The notes under the pieces were generated by a model. It saw only the letters and a program-made list of their open reading frames with translations, was not told the origin of the DNA and did no database searches. From Aldersonia kunmingensis (GTDB lineage Bacteria; Actinomycetota; Actinomycetes; Mycobacteriales; Mycobacteriaceae), in contig NZ_LRRB01000081.1 of assembly GCF_001646865.1 (NCBI RefSeq), positions 1 to 64,000 of the forward strand: a stretch of DNA of 64,000 nt, given 5' to 3'. A program made the translations under genes and the position numbers. Below, one piece after another: positions 43,210-52,654 of this stretch (position 1 is its first letter; the number at the start of each line of letters is the position of its first letter).

Positions 43210-45294
43210 GTGACCGTCGCCTTCGACGCACCACCCTCACGGCCCAATCCGGTTCGGGAAGTCGCCGCCGGACTCGCGGTGTTCGGCTTCTATCTGGTCG
43301 TCGATTTTCTCGGCGGCCCCGACCGCCAAGCGACGGCTGACCACAATGCCGAGCAGCTGATCGATCTCGAGCGCTGGCTGCACATCGACAACGAGCGCGC
43401 GCTCAACGACTGGCTGCATCCGCACGAGACACTCACCACCCTGGCGAACTACGAGTACGCCATCACCTACGTCATCAGCGCGTTCGCGCTGCTGGGCTGG
43501 CTGTACTGGCGCGACCCGATCGACTATCGCCGGGCGCGCAGTTCGTTCATCGTGCTCAACCTGCTCGCCATCACGTGCTTCGCGTTCTATCCCGTCACCC
43601 CACCCCGGCTGCTGCCCGAACTCGGCTACACCGACACGGTCCTGCAGGGCGGCACTATCGGCTCGTGGGGTACGCCGCTGGTGGGCAACGCCAATCAGTT
43701 GGCGGCGATGCCGTCGCTGCATATCGCATGGGCCTTGTGGGTCAGCGTTGTGCTCGCCCGCCTCGCCCGCGGACGGTTCGTGCAGGGCGTCAGCGGCATA
43801 CACGTCGCTGTCACCCTGTTCGTCATCATCGCGACGGCGAACCACTACTGGGTGGACGCGCTCGCCGCGGTGCCCTTCATCTGTGTCAGCGTCGTGGTGG
43901 TGGACTGGCATCGCACCCGCACCACCCGCGCCAAAGTGCCCGCCTCCGACGCATTCTTCCTCCATGTCGAGAGCGATCAGGCGCCGCAGCACGTCGGCGG
44001 CATGGTCGTCCTGGATACGTCCGCCCCTGGAGTGCCGAGCCTCGACGAGGTTCGTGCGCTCATCCACGACGAACTCGGGAACCTGCCCCGGTTCCGGCAG
44101 CGCATCGTGCCGCCCACCAGGTGGCGCCGGGCGCGCTGGGTCGACACGGACCACGTCGACTGGGAGTGGCATGTGTGCGAACGCATCGCGCGCCCGCCCG
44201 ACGGCGTGACGGACGGCGGTGTCGACGCCGCAGCGGCGGCGCAGAGTCTCGCCATCGCCGATCTCGCCGCCGAGCGGCTGCCGCTCGACCGGCCGCCGTG
44301 GCGGATGGTGCTGATCCGCGAGATCACTCCCGGCCGAACCGGCCTAGCGTTCCTGGTGCACCACAGCGTGGCCGACGGGATCGGCACCGTCGTGCAGGCG
44401 CTCAACCTGCTTCGCCCGCGCTACGACTTGCCGGAGTCCGACCGGCCGCCGCTGAGCCGCACACGCAAGGCGGCGGCAATCGGCGCTGGTCTCGCGCAGC
44501 TCGCCACGGATGGCTCTCCGGCGGATCGGCTGCAAATAGCCTCTCCAGCAAGAGAATTCGCAACCGCCCGACTGCCGATGTCGATGGCCCGTGCCGTTGC
44601 GCACGCGAACGGCGCCCGAGTGACCGATCTCGTGCTCGCGCTCGTTGCCACCGCGATCGTGCGGACGAATCCCCATTTCGCCTTGGCCGCCGGCGGGCGC
44701 CTACGGGTATCGGTGCCGATCATGCTGCGCGAACCGGGTGCCGCCGCCGAGGGCAATGTGACCGCGGCCGTCATGATCGATGTGCCGCTCGGCGACCTAA
44801 GCACCGCTGAACGATTGGCGGAGATTCGCAGCCGCAGCGACCGGTTGCGCACACCGACGCGGGCGCTCGCGTCGCGCTTCGTGATGAGTTCGGCACTCGG
44901 CCTGTTCCCTGTTCCCGCGCAACGCTGGTTCGCGCGAACCGTCTACGGCCCGGCCATCTTCCAGTCGATCGTGTCGAATATGCCGGGTCCGGACGTCCAG
45001 ATGAGCTTCTGCGATGTCCCGATCGAATACGTGGTGCCGATCCTGCCGTTGGCCCCCGGCGTCCCCGTCGCCGTCGGGGCACTGAGCTGGAACGGCTACC
45101 TCGGTCTCGGCATCGCCACCGATCCCGCAGGGGTGCATGCGCGCCCGTTGGCCGACGAAATCGCCCGCGCGCTGGACGAACTCGCCGCCGGGCACCCCGT
45201 GGTGCCCGCTCAGTCCTCCTCGGCGCTGCCCCACTCGAGTGCAAGCAACATCTGGGCGCGTGCCCGCGGCGAATCGAGCGCCCCTCCGAAGTAG
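43210..45294 (+). CDS. Bifunctional PAP2 phosphatase - wax ester synthase/DGAT fusion
   Basis: A 694-residue fusion. Residues 1-240 form an Aur1/PAP2-type membrane phosphatase with about six helices and motifs PSLHIAW and NHYWVDALA. Residues about 250-690 are a WS/DGAT acyltransferase with catalytic HHSVADG. The pair fits removal of phosphate from phosphatidate followed by acylation of the diacylglycerol, so one polypeptide could make triacylglycerol. This architecture is known in other actinobacteria. The last 85 bases overlap the convergent PucR gene. Confidence 0.9.
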   Translation: MTVAFDAPPSRPNPVREVAAGLAVFGFYLVVDFLGGPDRQATADHNAEQLIDLERWLHIDNERALNDWLHPHETLTTLANYEYAITYVISAFALLGWLYWRDPIDYRRARSSFIVLNLLAITCFAFYPVTPPRLLPELGYTDTVLQGGTIGSWGTPLVGNANQLAAMPSLHIAWALWVSVVLARLARGRFVQGVSGIHVAVTLFVIIATANHYWVDALAAVPFICVSVVVVDWHRTRTTRAKVPASDAFFLHVESDQAPQHVGGMVVLDTSAPGVPSLDEVRALIHDELGNLPRFRQRIVPPTRWRRARWVDTDHVDWEWHVCERIARPPDGVTDGGVDAAAAAQSLAIADLAAERLPLDRPPWRMVLIREITPGRTGLAFLVHHSVADGIGTVVQALNLLRPRYDLPESDRPPLSRTRKAAAIGAGLAQLATDGSPADRLQIASPAREFATARLPMSMARAVAHANGARVTDLVLALVATAIVRTNPHFALAAGGRLRVSVPIMLREPGAAAEGNVTAAVMIDVPLGDLSTAERLAEIRSRSDRLRTPTRALASRFVMSSALGLFPVPAQRWFARTVYGPAIFQSIVSNMPGPDVQMSFCDVPIEYVVPILPLAPGVPVAVGALSWNGYLGLGIATDPAGVHARPLADEIARALDELAAGHPVVPAQSSSALPHSSASNIWARARGESSAPPK

Positions 45295-46445
45295 TTGCGC
45301 AGCTGCGCCATTCGATAGCGAACGGTCTGCGGATGCACGTACAACTCCTCGGCGACCGCGGATCGGTCACCCATATGCCGCAGCCAGGCTGCGAGCGTCT
45401 CTGTCAGCCGCTCGCGCGTCGCCGGTGCGAGGTCGGCGAGCGGCGCGAGCACCTGCCGCCGCAGCGCATTGATCGGCCGCGGGTCCCTGTGCACGATCAG
45501 CGTGTCGAGGTGTTCGGTGACGAAGAGCGGGTCGCCTGCGAGGAGCCCGCGCCGCTGCAGGTCCATTGCGATCTGCGGCAGTCGCATGCTTGCGGGAAGC
45601 AGATCGAGCGGAACCGATGGTCCGACAATGGCATTCGCGCCACGGAGCGCCGTCTCCGCGCGGTCGCGACGGGCGCGACCGATCGGGCCGGGCACGATCG
45701 CGCCGTACAGCGTGGGTGTTCGCACCGGGAGGCACTGGGAGTCGAGGCGATCCACCACCGCGCGAGCCGTCGCCTCGGCCGGGTCGACGAGCACGACGCA
45801 GGCCTGCTCGGGTAGCTCCCATCTGGCCCGCTCGGCCGCACTGCCGACAGCGACGCTGTCCGACCGGTCGGACAGCAGCAGATCCGAGAGCTCGCGTCGG
45901 AATCGCTCGCGCTCGGCGACGGCCTCGGACTGTTCGAGCACGTAGCCGTTCGCGGACGCTGAGGACAGCTGATCGACGAAGACGAAGACCGCCTCGGCGA
46001 GTGCGGCGAGCACCTCGGAGGACAGGTGCATCTCGAGGGCGATCATCGAGACCTGCCGCCACGCCGCGCGGGCTCCGACCTGGTACGCGCTCAACAGGGA
46101 GGTGAGGTCGCGGCCGTGCATCCACTGCAGGCGGCCGATCTGCTCGAACACCAACTGCACGGTCGGCTCGGTGTTGAGCGGTTCCGGTTCGCGGTGCTCG
46201 AGTCCGCGCAGGGCCATCTCGATGAGTCGGTGCACGAACAACCCCGCGGCCTCGGCAACATCGAGGCCGTTCTCGTCGAGGAACTCCGCATAGTCCGGCC
46301 AGTCCATCCGGAGTAGGTCACCGACCTGATCGAGCAACCCCGGCAAGCGAGCCACGAGCGACCGCTCCAGGCGTTCGAGGTCTGGAGCACTCCGCAATAC
46401 GGAGCCTTCGGGGTGCTCCGCAGGCTGCGTACCCGAGTTTTCCAT
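45210..46445 (-). CDS. PucR-family transcriptional regulator
   Basis: A 411-residue regulator with an N-terminal helical sensor region (about 20-170), a central GGDEF-like/PucR middle domain and a C-terminal HTH (about 355-405, GDRSAVAEELYVHPQTVRYRM). PucR family members act as activators or repressors of nearby catabolic genes. It is divergent from the hopanoid operon, 119 bases away, and so a candidate controller of it. Confidence 0.85.
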   Translation of the reverse strand: MENSGTQPAEHPEGSVLRSAPDLERLERSLVARLPGLLDQVGDLLRMDWPDYAEFLDENGLDVAEAAGLFVHRLIEMALRGLEHREPEPLNTEPTVQLVFEQIGRLQWMHGRDLTSLLSAYQVGARAAWRQVSMIALEMHLSSEVLAALAEAVFVFVDQLSSASANGYVLEQSEAVAERERFRRELSDLLLSDRSDSVAVGSAAERARWELPEQACVVLVDPAEATARAVVDRLDSQCLPVRTPTLYGAIVPGPIGRARRDRAETALRGANAIVGPSVPLDLLPASMRLPQIAMDLQRRGLLAGDPLFVTEHLDTLIVHRDPRPINALRRQVLAPLADLAPATRERLTETLAAWLRHMGDRSAVAEELYVHPQTVRYRMAQLRNYFGGALDSPRARAQMLLALEWGSAEED

Positions 46446-46506
46446 TTGTCAGAAATAGCACGATTTGGGACGGCGTGTCGGCTTTGTTTTATCACCGCAT
46501 GACAAA
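46445..46506. promoter_or_regulatory. TTTGTCA/TGACAAA inverted repeat in the pucR-hpnC gap
   Basis: TTTGTCA at 46445-46451 and its complement TGACAAA at 46500-46506 bracket the divergent intergenic region, which is AT-rich near 46485. Plausible operator half-sites for the PucR protein. The first overlaps the pucR start codon. Confidence 0.35.
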
Positions 46507-46564
46507 AATGCGTTCCAAGAACTACGCGGAGCAGTGCAGATTTAGCCCCTGACGGCGGGAAACA

Positions 46565-47446
46565 ATGATCAACATGTGCGCGATGCACTTCGCATCGGAA
46601 TCGGATTCGATGCACGCCAAAGAGAGCGCGGAGAATTTTCCGGTCGCCCTCCGGTTGTTGCCCGCCGGTATTCGCAATGATCTGCACGCGCTCTATTCGG
46701 TCGCCCGAACCATCGATGATCTCGGTGACGAGGCGCCCGGAAATCGGGTCGCCGCACTCACCGAGTTCCGCGACGACATGCGCCTCATCTGGGCCGGCGA
46801 GACACCCTTCAACCCGGTGCTCCGCGCACTCGTGCCGACCGTCCGGGCACACAATCTCCACCCAGAACCGTTCGAGCGACTGGTCGAGGCCAACCTCGTC
46901 GATCAGCGCGTCACCCGCTACGGGACCTACGAGGATCTGATCGGGTACTGCCATTTCTCCGCCGACCCGATCGGCCACCTGGTGCTGGCGGTCTTTGACG
47001 CGGCCTCCCCCGCACGCATCGAGCTGTCGGATCGGGTCTGCCGCGCGCTGCAACTGCTCGAGCACTGGCAGGACGTGGCCGAGGACCGCGCCGCCGGACG
47101 GGTGTATCTCCCGCTCGAGGACCTCGAACGATTCGACGTCGCGGAGTCCGAATTGGACCGGCCGTTCGCGAGCGCGGCCCTGCGCCAGCTGATGCGTTTC
47201 GAAATCGAGCGGGCTGCCGCGCTATTGGAGTCCGGCGCTGCACTGGTCGGGCACCTGCGCGGCTGGGCAAGGGTCGCCGTCGCCGGCTATGTGGCCGGCG
47301 GCCGGGCCACCGCGCACGCGTTGCGCCGTTCGAACGGTGATGTGCTCGCCGCCAAAACCAGCCCCAGCCGGGGCCGCACTGCCGCGAGCGCGGCCCGACT
47401 GTTGATCGCACCACCGCGATCGAAGAGTGAAAGGGGCGGTGTTTGA
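46565..47446 (+). CDS. hpnC: Squalene synthase HpnC (hydroxysqualene synthase)
   Basis: A 293-residue squalene/phytoene synthase-family enzyme. The HpnC N-terminal signature [15 protein letters not shown] comes just before the first Asp-rich motif, Asp51-Asp-x-x-Asp55. The second is [14 protein letters not shown]. Known role: converts presqualene diphosphate to hydroxysqualene. It opens the hopanoid operon and overlaps hpnD by four bases. The start is ATG 46565, with two further in-frame ATGs at 46574 and 46583. Confidence 0.9.
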   Translation: MINMCAMHFASESDSMHAKESAENFPVALRLLPAGIRNDLHALYSVARTIDDLGDEAPGNRVAALTEFRDDMRLIWAGETPFNPVLRALVPTVRAHNLHPEPFERLVEANLVDQRVTRYGTYEDLIGYCHFSADPIGHLVLAVFDAASPARIELSDRVCRALQLLEHWQDVAEDRAAGRVYLPLEDLERFDVAESELDRPFASAALRQLMRFEIERAAALLESGAALVGHLRGWARVAVAGYVAGGRATAHALRRSNGDVLAAKTSPSRGRTAASAARLLIAPPRSKSERGGV

Positions 47447-48309
47447 CCACACTCGACGACGCCTACTCGGCGTGCGCACACATCACCCGCACCGAGGCGA
47501 AGAACTTCTACTACGGAATCCGCCTGCTACCAGCGCCGAAACGCTCGGCGCTGTGTGCCGTGTACGCCCTTGCCCGGCGCATCGACGATATTGGCGACGG
47601 CGACCTGCCCACCGCACAGAAGGTCGCCGAACTGGCCAAGATCCGCAAGTTGCTCGAAGAAATCGACAGCGCCGGCGATCCGGTGTTGCTGGCCGTTGCC
47701 GACGCGGCACGCCGATTCCCGGTGCCGCTCGGTGCCTTCGAGGAATTGATCGACGGCGTGCAGATGGATCTCGACGCGGTTCACTACGCCGATTTCCCCG
47801 CGCTCGTGGTCTATTGCCGTCGCGTGGCCGGCTCGGTTGGCCGGTTGTGCCTGTCCATCTTCGGTACCGAGGAAGGACACATCGACCCACGCACCTCGAC
47901 GTACGCCGATCAACTCGGCATCGCGCTGCAGCAGACCAACATCCTGCGCGACGTGCGTGAGGACCTGCTGAACGGGCGGATCTATCTGCCCCAGGACGAT
48001 CTCGACCGGTTCGGGGTGGTGTTGCGGGTCGACGAATCCGGCGAACTCGCCGACCCCGAGGCCCGGCTTGCGGCCCTGCTGCGGGATTCCGCGGCCCGCG
48101 CCGAGGACTGGTACGCGCTGGGGATGCGCCTTGTGCCGTACCTCGATCGGCGCAGCGCCGCGTGTTGCCTGGCCATGGCCGGTATCTACCGGCACTTGCT
48201 CAACCGGATCGAGGAGGACCCCACGAGCATCTACCGCTCACGCATGTCGTTGTCGGGCGGAGAAAAGGCGCGGGTCGCGGCCGCGGCGCTGCTGAGGGCG
48301 GCGCGATGA
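47443..48309 (+). CDS. hpnD: Presqualene diphosphate synthase HpnD
   Basis: A 288-residue trans-isoprenyl synthase: Asp48-Asp-Ile-Gly-Asp52, a second motif in [12 protein letters not shown], and a conserved [13 protein letters not shown] start. HpnD joins two farnesyl diphosphates head to head. It begins with TTG 47443 in a TTGA overlap with hpnC, preceded by GAAAGGGG. Confidence 0.9.
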   Translation: MTTLDDAYSACAHITRTEAKNFYYGIRLLPAPKRSALCAVYALARRIDDIGDGDLPTAQKVAELAKIRKLLEEIDSAGDPVLLAVADAARRFPVPLGAFEELIDGVQMDLDAVHYADFPALVVYCRRVAGSVGRLCLSIFGTEEGHIDPRTSTYADQLGIALQQTNILRDVREDLLNGRIYLPQDDLDRFGVVLRVDESGELADPEARLAALLRDSAARAEDWYALGMRLVPYLDRRSAACCLAMAGIYRHLLNRIEEDPTSIYRSRMSLSGGEKARVAAAALLRAAR

Positions 48310-49667
48310 CAATAGCTCGGGGGGCGCGCTCGCATGAGCATCGCGTTGCTGTCATCGGCGGCGGACTTGCCGGCATCACCGCTGCGCTGGACTGCGCCGA
48401 CGCAGGTTCGGCCGTAACGCTTTTCGAATCGCGTTCATTCCTAGGCGGACTCACGTTCTCCTTCCGCCGAGGCGATCTCTGGGTGGACAACGGGCAGCAC
48501 GTCTTCCTGCGCTGTTGCACGAGCTACCTTGCGCTGCTCGAACGGCTCGGGGTCACCGACAAGACGGTGTTGCAACCGCGCCTGGACATACCGGTGCGTA
48601 GTCCGGCCACCGCGGGTCGGCTGCACCGCAACGGTTTTCCTGCCCCGCTGCATCTCTCCGGCTCGCTGCTTCGCTATCCGTGGCTGTCGCACGCCGAGCG
48701 GGTACGGTTCGCCCGCGCGGCGCTTGCCCTGAAGAACGTCAATCGCGCCGACCCACGCACGGACGAGCAGAGCTTCGGCGACTGGCTGCGCGCGCACCGA
48801 CAGAGCGAGCGCGCTATTGCGACGCTGTGGGATCTGGTCGGAATAGCGACGCTCAATGCGCGGGCTGACGATGCCTCACTGTCTCTGGCGGCGACCGTCT
48901 TTCAAATCGGCATGCTCAACGCCAACTCGACGGGCGACATCGGCTGGGCCAGCGTGCCATTGCAGGAGCTGCACGGCGATGCCGCGATGACCGCGCTCGA
49001 CCGGGCCGGTGCACGGGTCCGGCTGCGCGCCAAGGTAACCGGGCTGCGGGCCAGCGGTGCCGGCTGGACGGTTACGACGGACTGCGGCGCGGATGGCTTC
49101 GATGCCGTCGTCCTCGCCGTCCCACCCTCGGTCGCCGAACAACTCGCGCCTGCGGCGCTGCGGCCGGGACTGGCGGACGAACTCGGCAGCGCGCCGATCG
49201 TGAATGTGCATGTGGTGGTGGACCGTCAGGTGCTCGACGCGCCGTTCCTCGCCGGCGTGGACAGCCCGGTGCAGTGGGTTTTCGACCGCACCGAACAGTC
49301 CGGTCTCACACGCGGACAGTATCTGGCGATCTCGCTCTCCGCCGCCGACGACGTCATCGACGTGCCGACGGCCGACCTACGGGACCGGTTCCTCCCCGCA
49401 CTACGAGACCTGCTGCCGCGGTTGCGTGAGGCCAACGAAATGGACTTCTTCGTCACACGCGAGCGCGCCGCCACGTTCCGCCCGGTGCCCGGTAGTGCCC
49501 ATCATCGGCCCGGACCGGTGACCGCGAGCCATGGTCTGTTTCTCGCCGGCGCATGGACCGACACCGGCTGGCCCGCAACGATGGAGGGTGCGGTGCGCAG
49601 CGGCGCCGCCGCGGCCTCCGCCGTCCTCGACAGTTCCCGAATCCGGGCAACGAAGGAGGTTGCGTGA
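48306..49667 (+). CDS. hpnE: Hydroxysqualene dehydroxylase HpnE
   Basis: A 453-residue FAD-dependent amine-oxidase/phytoene-desaturase-like enzyme with the N-terminal dinucleotide-binding motif VIGGGLAG, an Asp/Glu (ES) at the end of the second strand, and the C-terminal FAD motif [19 protein letters not shown]. HpnE reduces hydroxysqualene to squalene. It overlaps hpnD by ATGA. Confidence 0.9.
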   Translation: MTIARGARSHEHRVAVIGGGLAGITAALDCADAGSAVTLFESRSFLGGLTFSFRRGDLWVDNGQHVFLRCCTSYLALLERLGVTDKTVLQPRLDIPVRSPATAGRLHRNGFPAPLHLSGSLLRYPWLSHAERVRFARAALALKNVNRADPRTDEQSFGDWLRAHRQSERAIATLWDLVGIATLNARADDASLSLAATVFQIGMLNANSTGDIGWASVPLQELHGDAAMTALDRAGARVRLRAKVTGLRASGAGWTVTTDCGADGFDAVVLAVPPSVAEQLAPAALRPGLADELGSAPIVNVHVVVDRQVLDAPFLAGVDSPVQWVFDRTEQSGLTRGQYLAISLSAADDVIDVPTADLRDRFLPALRDLLPRLREANEMDFFVTRERAATFRPVPGSAHHRPGPVTASHGLFLAGAWTDTGWPATMEGAVRSGAAAASAVLDSSRIRATKEVA

Positions 49668-50683
49668 CCGCAACACTGAATGGACTGGGCTACGGTCGGG
49701 ACCTCATCGATGCGGCGCTGCGCAACGCGGTAGCCCGGCTCGACCCGGACACCGGGCTAGTCGTCTCATACCACCTCGGCTGGTGCGATCCGCAGGGCAA
49801 TCCGCTGACCGGTAACGGCGGCAAGGCAATTCGGCCCATCATGACGTTGCTCGCTGCCCGTGCCTGCGGGGCCGCCGACACCGCCGCACTGCCCGGTGCG
49901 GTCGCCGTTGAGCTGGTGCACAACTTCTCACTGGTGCACGACGACCTGATGGACCGCGACCGCGAACGCCGCCATCGCGCGACGGTGTGGGCGGTGTGGG
50001 GTGACGCGACCGCGGTCCTGGCCGGGGACATGATGCTGTCGCTCGCGCATGACGTCCTGCTCGAGAGCGACTCACCGCACGCGGCACCAGCGGGCAGAGT
50101 GATCGCCGCCGCGACGCGCGATCTCATCCGCGGGCAGGCCCAAGACATTGCGTTCGAGCGGCGCAACGACGTTGGCCTACAGGAGTGCCTCGACATGGCG
50201 TTCGGCAAGACGGGCGCACTACTCGGGGCGAGCTCGGCGGTGGGCGCGGTCCTGGCAGGAGCGGACGAGCCGACGGTCGCAGCGATGTCGGATTACGGCC
50301 GCCACGTTGGGCTGGCATTCCAACTCGTCGACGATGTGCTCGGCATCTGGGGCGAGCCCGAGATCACGGGAAAGCCGGTCTATTCCGATCTGCGTTCACA
50401 CAAGAAGTCGTTGCCGATCACGTGGACGCTGGAACAAGACGACACAACGGCGAGTGAGCTACGCGAATGGCTTGCAGCCGAACCGGATTCGATGGTGACC
50501 GAGTCCGAACTCCGCTCTGTCGCCACACTGATCGACCACAGCGGTGCGCGCGACTGGACACTCGCCGAGGCCCGCCGCCGCGTCGAACTCGCCCAGCGCG
50601 CCCTGGACAGCATCGACCTGCTCACCACGCCCCGCGCAGCGCTGTGCGATCTCGCGCAATACATCGTCGACCGGGAGGCATGA
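49664..50683 (+). CDS. Polyprenyl (farnesyl/geranylgeranyl) diphosphate synthase
   Basis: A 339-residue trans-prenyltransferase: first Asp-rich motif Asp93-Asp-Leu-Met-Asp97, second DDVLGIWGEP (DDxxG form, as in many actinobacterial class I prenyltransferases), and GGKAIRP near 52. It begins with GTG 49664 (GTGA overlap with hpnE) preceded by GAAGGAGG. Operon context makes farnesyl diphosphate for squalene its likely product. Confidence 0.88.
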   Translation: MTATLNGLGYGRDLIDAALRNAVARLDPDTGLVVSYHLGWCDPQGNPLTGNGGKAIRPIMTLLAARACGAADTAALPGAVAVELVHNFSLVHDDLMDRDRERRHRATVWAVWGDATAVLAGDMMLSLAHDVLLESDSPHAAPAGRVIAAATRDLIRGQAQDIAFERRNDVGLQECLDMAFGKTGALLGASSAVGAVLAGADEPTVAAMSDYGRHVGLAFQLVDDVLGIWGEPEITGKPVYSDLRSHKKSLPITWTLEQDDTTASELREWLAAEPDSMVTESELRSVATLIDHSGARDWTLAEARRRVELAQRALDSIDLLTTPRAALCDLAQYIVDREA

Positions 50684-52654
50684 ATGACGCAGACCGCCGA
50701 TCGCACCGACACCTCCGCTTCGGCTGCACAGGTCTCGCTCGATGCCAACGCGCGGGCCGCGCTCGACACCGCGGTAGGACTGCTCCGCTCGCAGCAGCAC
50801 GAGAACGGTTGGTGGAAGGGCGCGCTCGACACGAATGTCACGATGGATGCCGAGGACCTGCTGATGCGCGCGTTCCTCGGTATCTCCTCCCCCGAGGTCA
50901 CAATTCCCGCGGCGCGCTGGATTCGGTCCCAGCAGCGCGCGGACGGCACCTGGGCCACCTTCCACCATGGGCCCGGCGACCTGTCCACCACGATCGAGGC
51001 GTGGGTGGCGCTGCGGCTGGCCGGTGACGAGCCCGACGACCCGCATATGCAGGCGGCGGCCGAGTTCGTGCGGGCTCAGGGCGGTATCGAGGCAAGCCGG
51101 GTGTTCACCCGAATCTGGTTGGCGCTGTTCGGCCTCTGGTCCTGGGACGACTGCCCGAATATGCCGCCCGAGATCATGTTCCTGCCGTCCTGGGCACCGT
51201 TGAATATCTACGACTGGGGCTGCTGGGCGCGCCAGACCATCGTCCCGCTCACCATCGTCGGCACGCTGCGTCCGGTCCGGCCGTTGCGCACCGCCACTGG
51301 TGACCCGATCGGTATCGACGAATTACATACTGGGGCAATCTCTCCTGAGCCGCGACTGTTCTCGGCGAAGGGTGCGTTCGCCCGGCTCGACTCCGTGCTG
51401 CACACCTACGCCCGCCGTCCGATCGGGCCGGTCCGCCGGCTCGCGATGCGGCAGGCCACCGAATGGATCCTGGCCCGCCAGGAGGCCGACGGCGGCTGGG
51501 GCGGCATCCAGCCGCCATGGGTGTACTCGCTCCTCGCCCTGAACCTGATGGGCTACCCGATCGACCACCCGGCGATGAAGGCCGGACTCGACGGCCTCGA
51601 CACCTTCGTGCTGCACGGACAGACCCCGGAGGGACCCACCCGGCGGCTGGAAGCCTGCCAGTCGCCGGTGTGGGACACCGCCCTCGCGCTCGCGGCCCTG
51701 CTGGATGCCGGTGCGCCATCGGATGATCCGGCCGTACTGCGCGCCGCGAACTGGCTGCTCGACGAGCAGGTCACCGGTGCGGGCGGCGACTGGCAGGTGC
51801 GCCGGCCCGATCTCCCGCTCGGCGGTTGGGCATTCGAGTTCGCCAACGACAACTACCCCGACACCGACGACTCCGCGGAGATCATCCTGAGCCTGCGCCG
51901 GGTCGCGCACCCGGAACCCGGCAGGCTCACCGACGCGCTGGACCGCGCGGTGGAGTGGACCGCGGGTATGCAGTCGCGTGACGGCGGCTGGGGCGCGTTC
52001 GATGCCGACAACACAAGCACCGTGCCGACCATGCTGCCGTTCTGCGATTTCGGCGCGGTGATCGATCCGCCCTCGGCCGACGTCACCGCCCACGTCGTGG
52101 AGATGCTCGCCCGCGAAGGCGATCGACATACCGAGCGGGTACAGCGCGGGGTGCGCTGGCTGCTCGACAATCAAGAGCCGGACGGTTCGTGGTTCGGCCG
52201 GTGGGGGGCCAACTACATCTACGGGACCGGCGCGGCGGTGCCCGCGCTCATCGAGGCAGGCGTTGATCCTGGATCGTCGGCCATCCGATCGGCGGTGCGC
52301 TGGCTGACCGAACACCAGAATCCTGATGGCGGCTGGGGCGAGGATCTGCGCTCGTATCGCGACCGGGACAAATGGGCGGGTCGCGGCGAGTCGACGCCCT
52401 CGCAGACCGGCTGGGCACTGATCGCACTGCTCGCTGCGGGCTGCGGGTCGGCGGCGTTCCGCACCGACAGCGACTCATCCGCGGTGCGGGCCGGCGTCGA
52501 GTACCTGGTTGTGACGCAACGTATCGATGGCGGCTGGGACGAGGACTATTTCACCGGCACCGGATTTCCCGGTGACTTCTACATCAACTACCACATGTAT
52601 CGGCTGGTCTTTCCGATCTGGGCGCTCGGCCGATACCTGAGGGGCCGACCATGA
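50684..52654 (+). CDS. shc: Squalene-hopene cyclase
   Basis: A 656-residue terpene cyclase with several QW repeats (for example QEADGGWGGIQP, QSRDGGWGAFDADN and QRIDGGWDEDYF) and the catalytic DxDD motif Asp393-Thr-Asp395-Asp396. It cyclises squalene to hopene/hopanol. It starts immediately after the prenyl-synthase stop (TGAATG) and overlaps the next gene by ATGA. Confidence 0.96.
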   Translation: MTQTADRTDTSASAAQVSLDANARAALDTAVGLLRSQQHENGWWKGALDTNVTMDAEDLLMRAFLGISSPEVTIPAARWIRSQQRADGTWATFHHGPGDLSTTIEAWVALRLAGDEPDDPHMQAAAEFVRAQGGIEASRVFTRIWLALFGLWSWDDCPNMPPEIMFLPSWAPLNIYDWGCWARQTIVPLTIVGTLRPVRPLRTATGDPIGIDELHTGAISPEPRLFSAKGAFARLDSVLHTYARRPIGPVRRLAMRQATEWILARQEADGGWGGIQPPWVYSLLALNLMGYPIDHPAMKAGLDGLDTFVLHGQTPEGPTRRLEACQSPVWDTALALAALLDAGAPSDDPAVLRAANWLLDEQVTGAGGDWQVRRPDLPLGGWAFEFANDNYPDTDDSAEIILSLRRVAHPEPGRLTDALDRAVEWTAGMQSRDGGWGAFDADNTSTVPTMLPFCDFGAVIDPPSADVTAHVVEMLAREGDRHTERVQRGVRWLLDNQEPDGSWFGRWGANYIYGTGAAVPALIEAGVDPGSSAIRSAVRWLTEHQNPDGGWGEDLRSYRDRDKWAGRGESTPSQTGWALIALLAAGCGSAAFRTDSDSSAVRAGVEYLVVTQRIDGGWDEDYFTGTGFPGDFYINYHMYRLVFPIWALGRYLRGRP

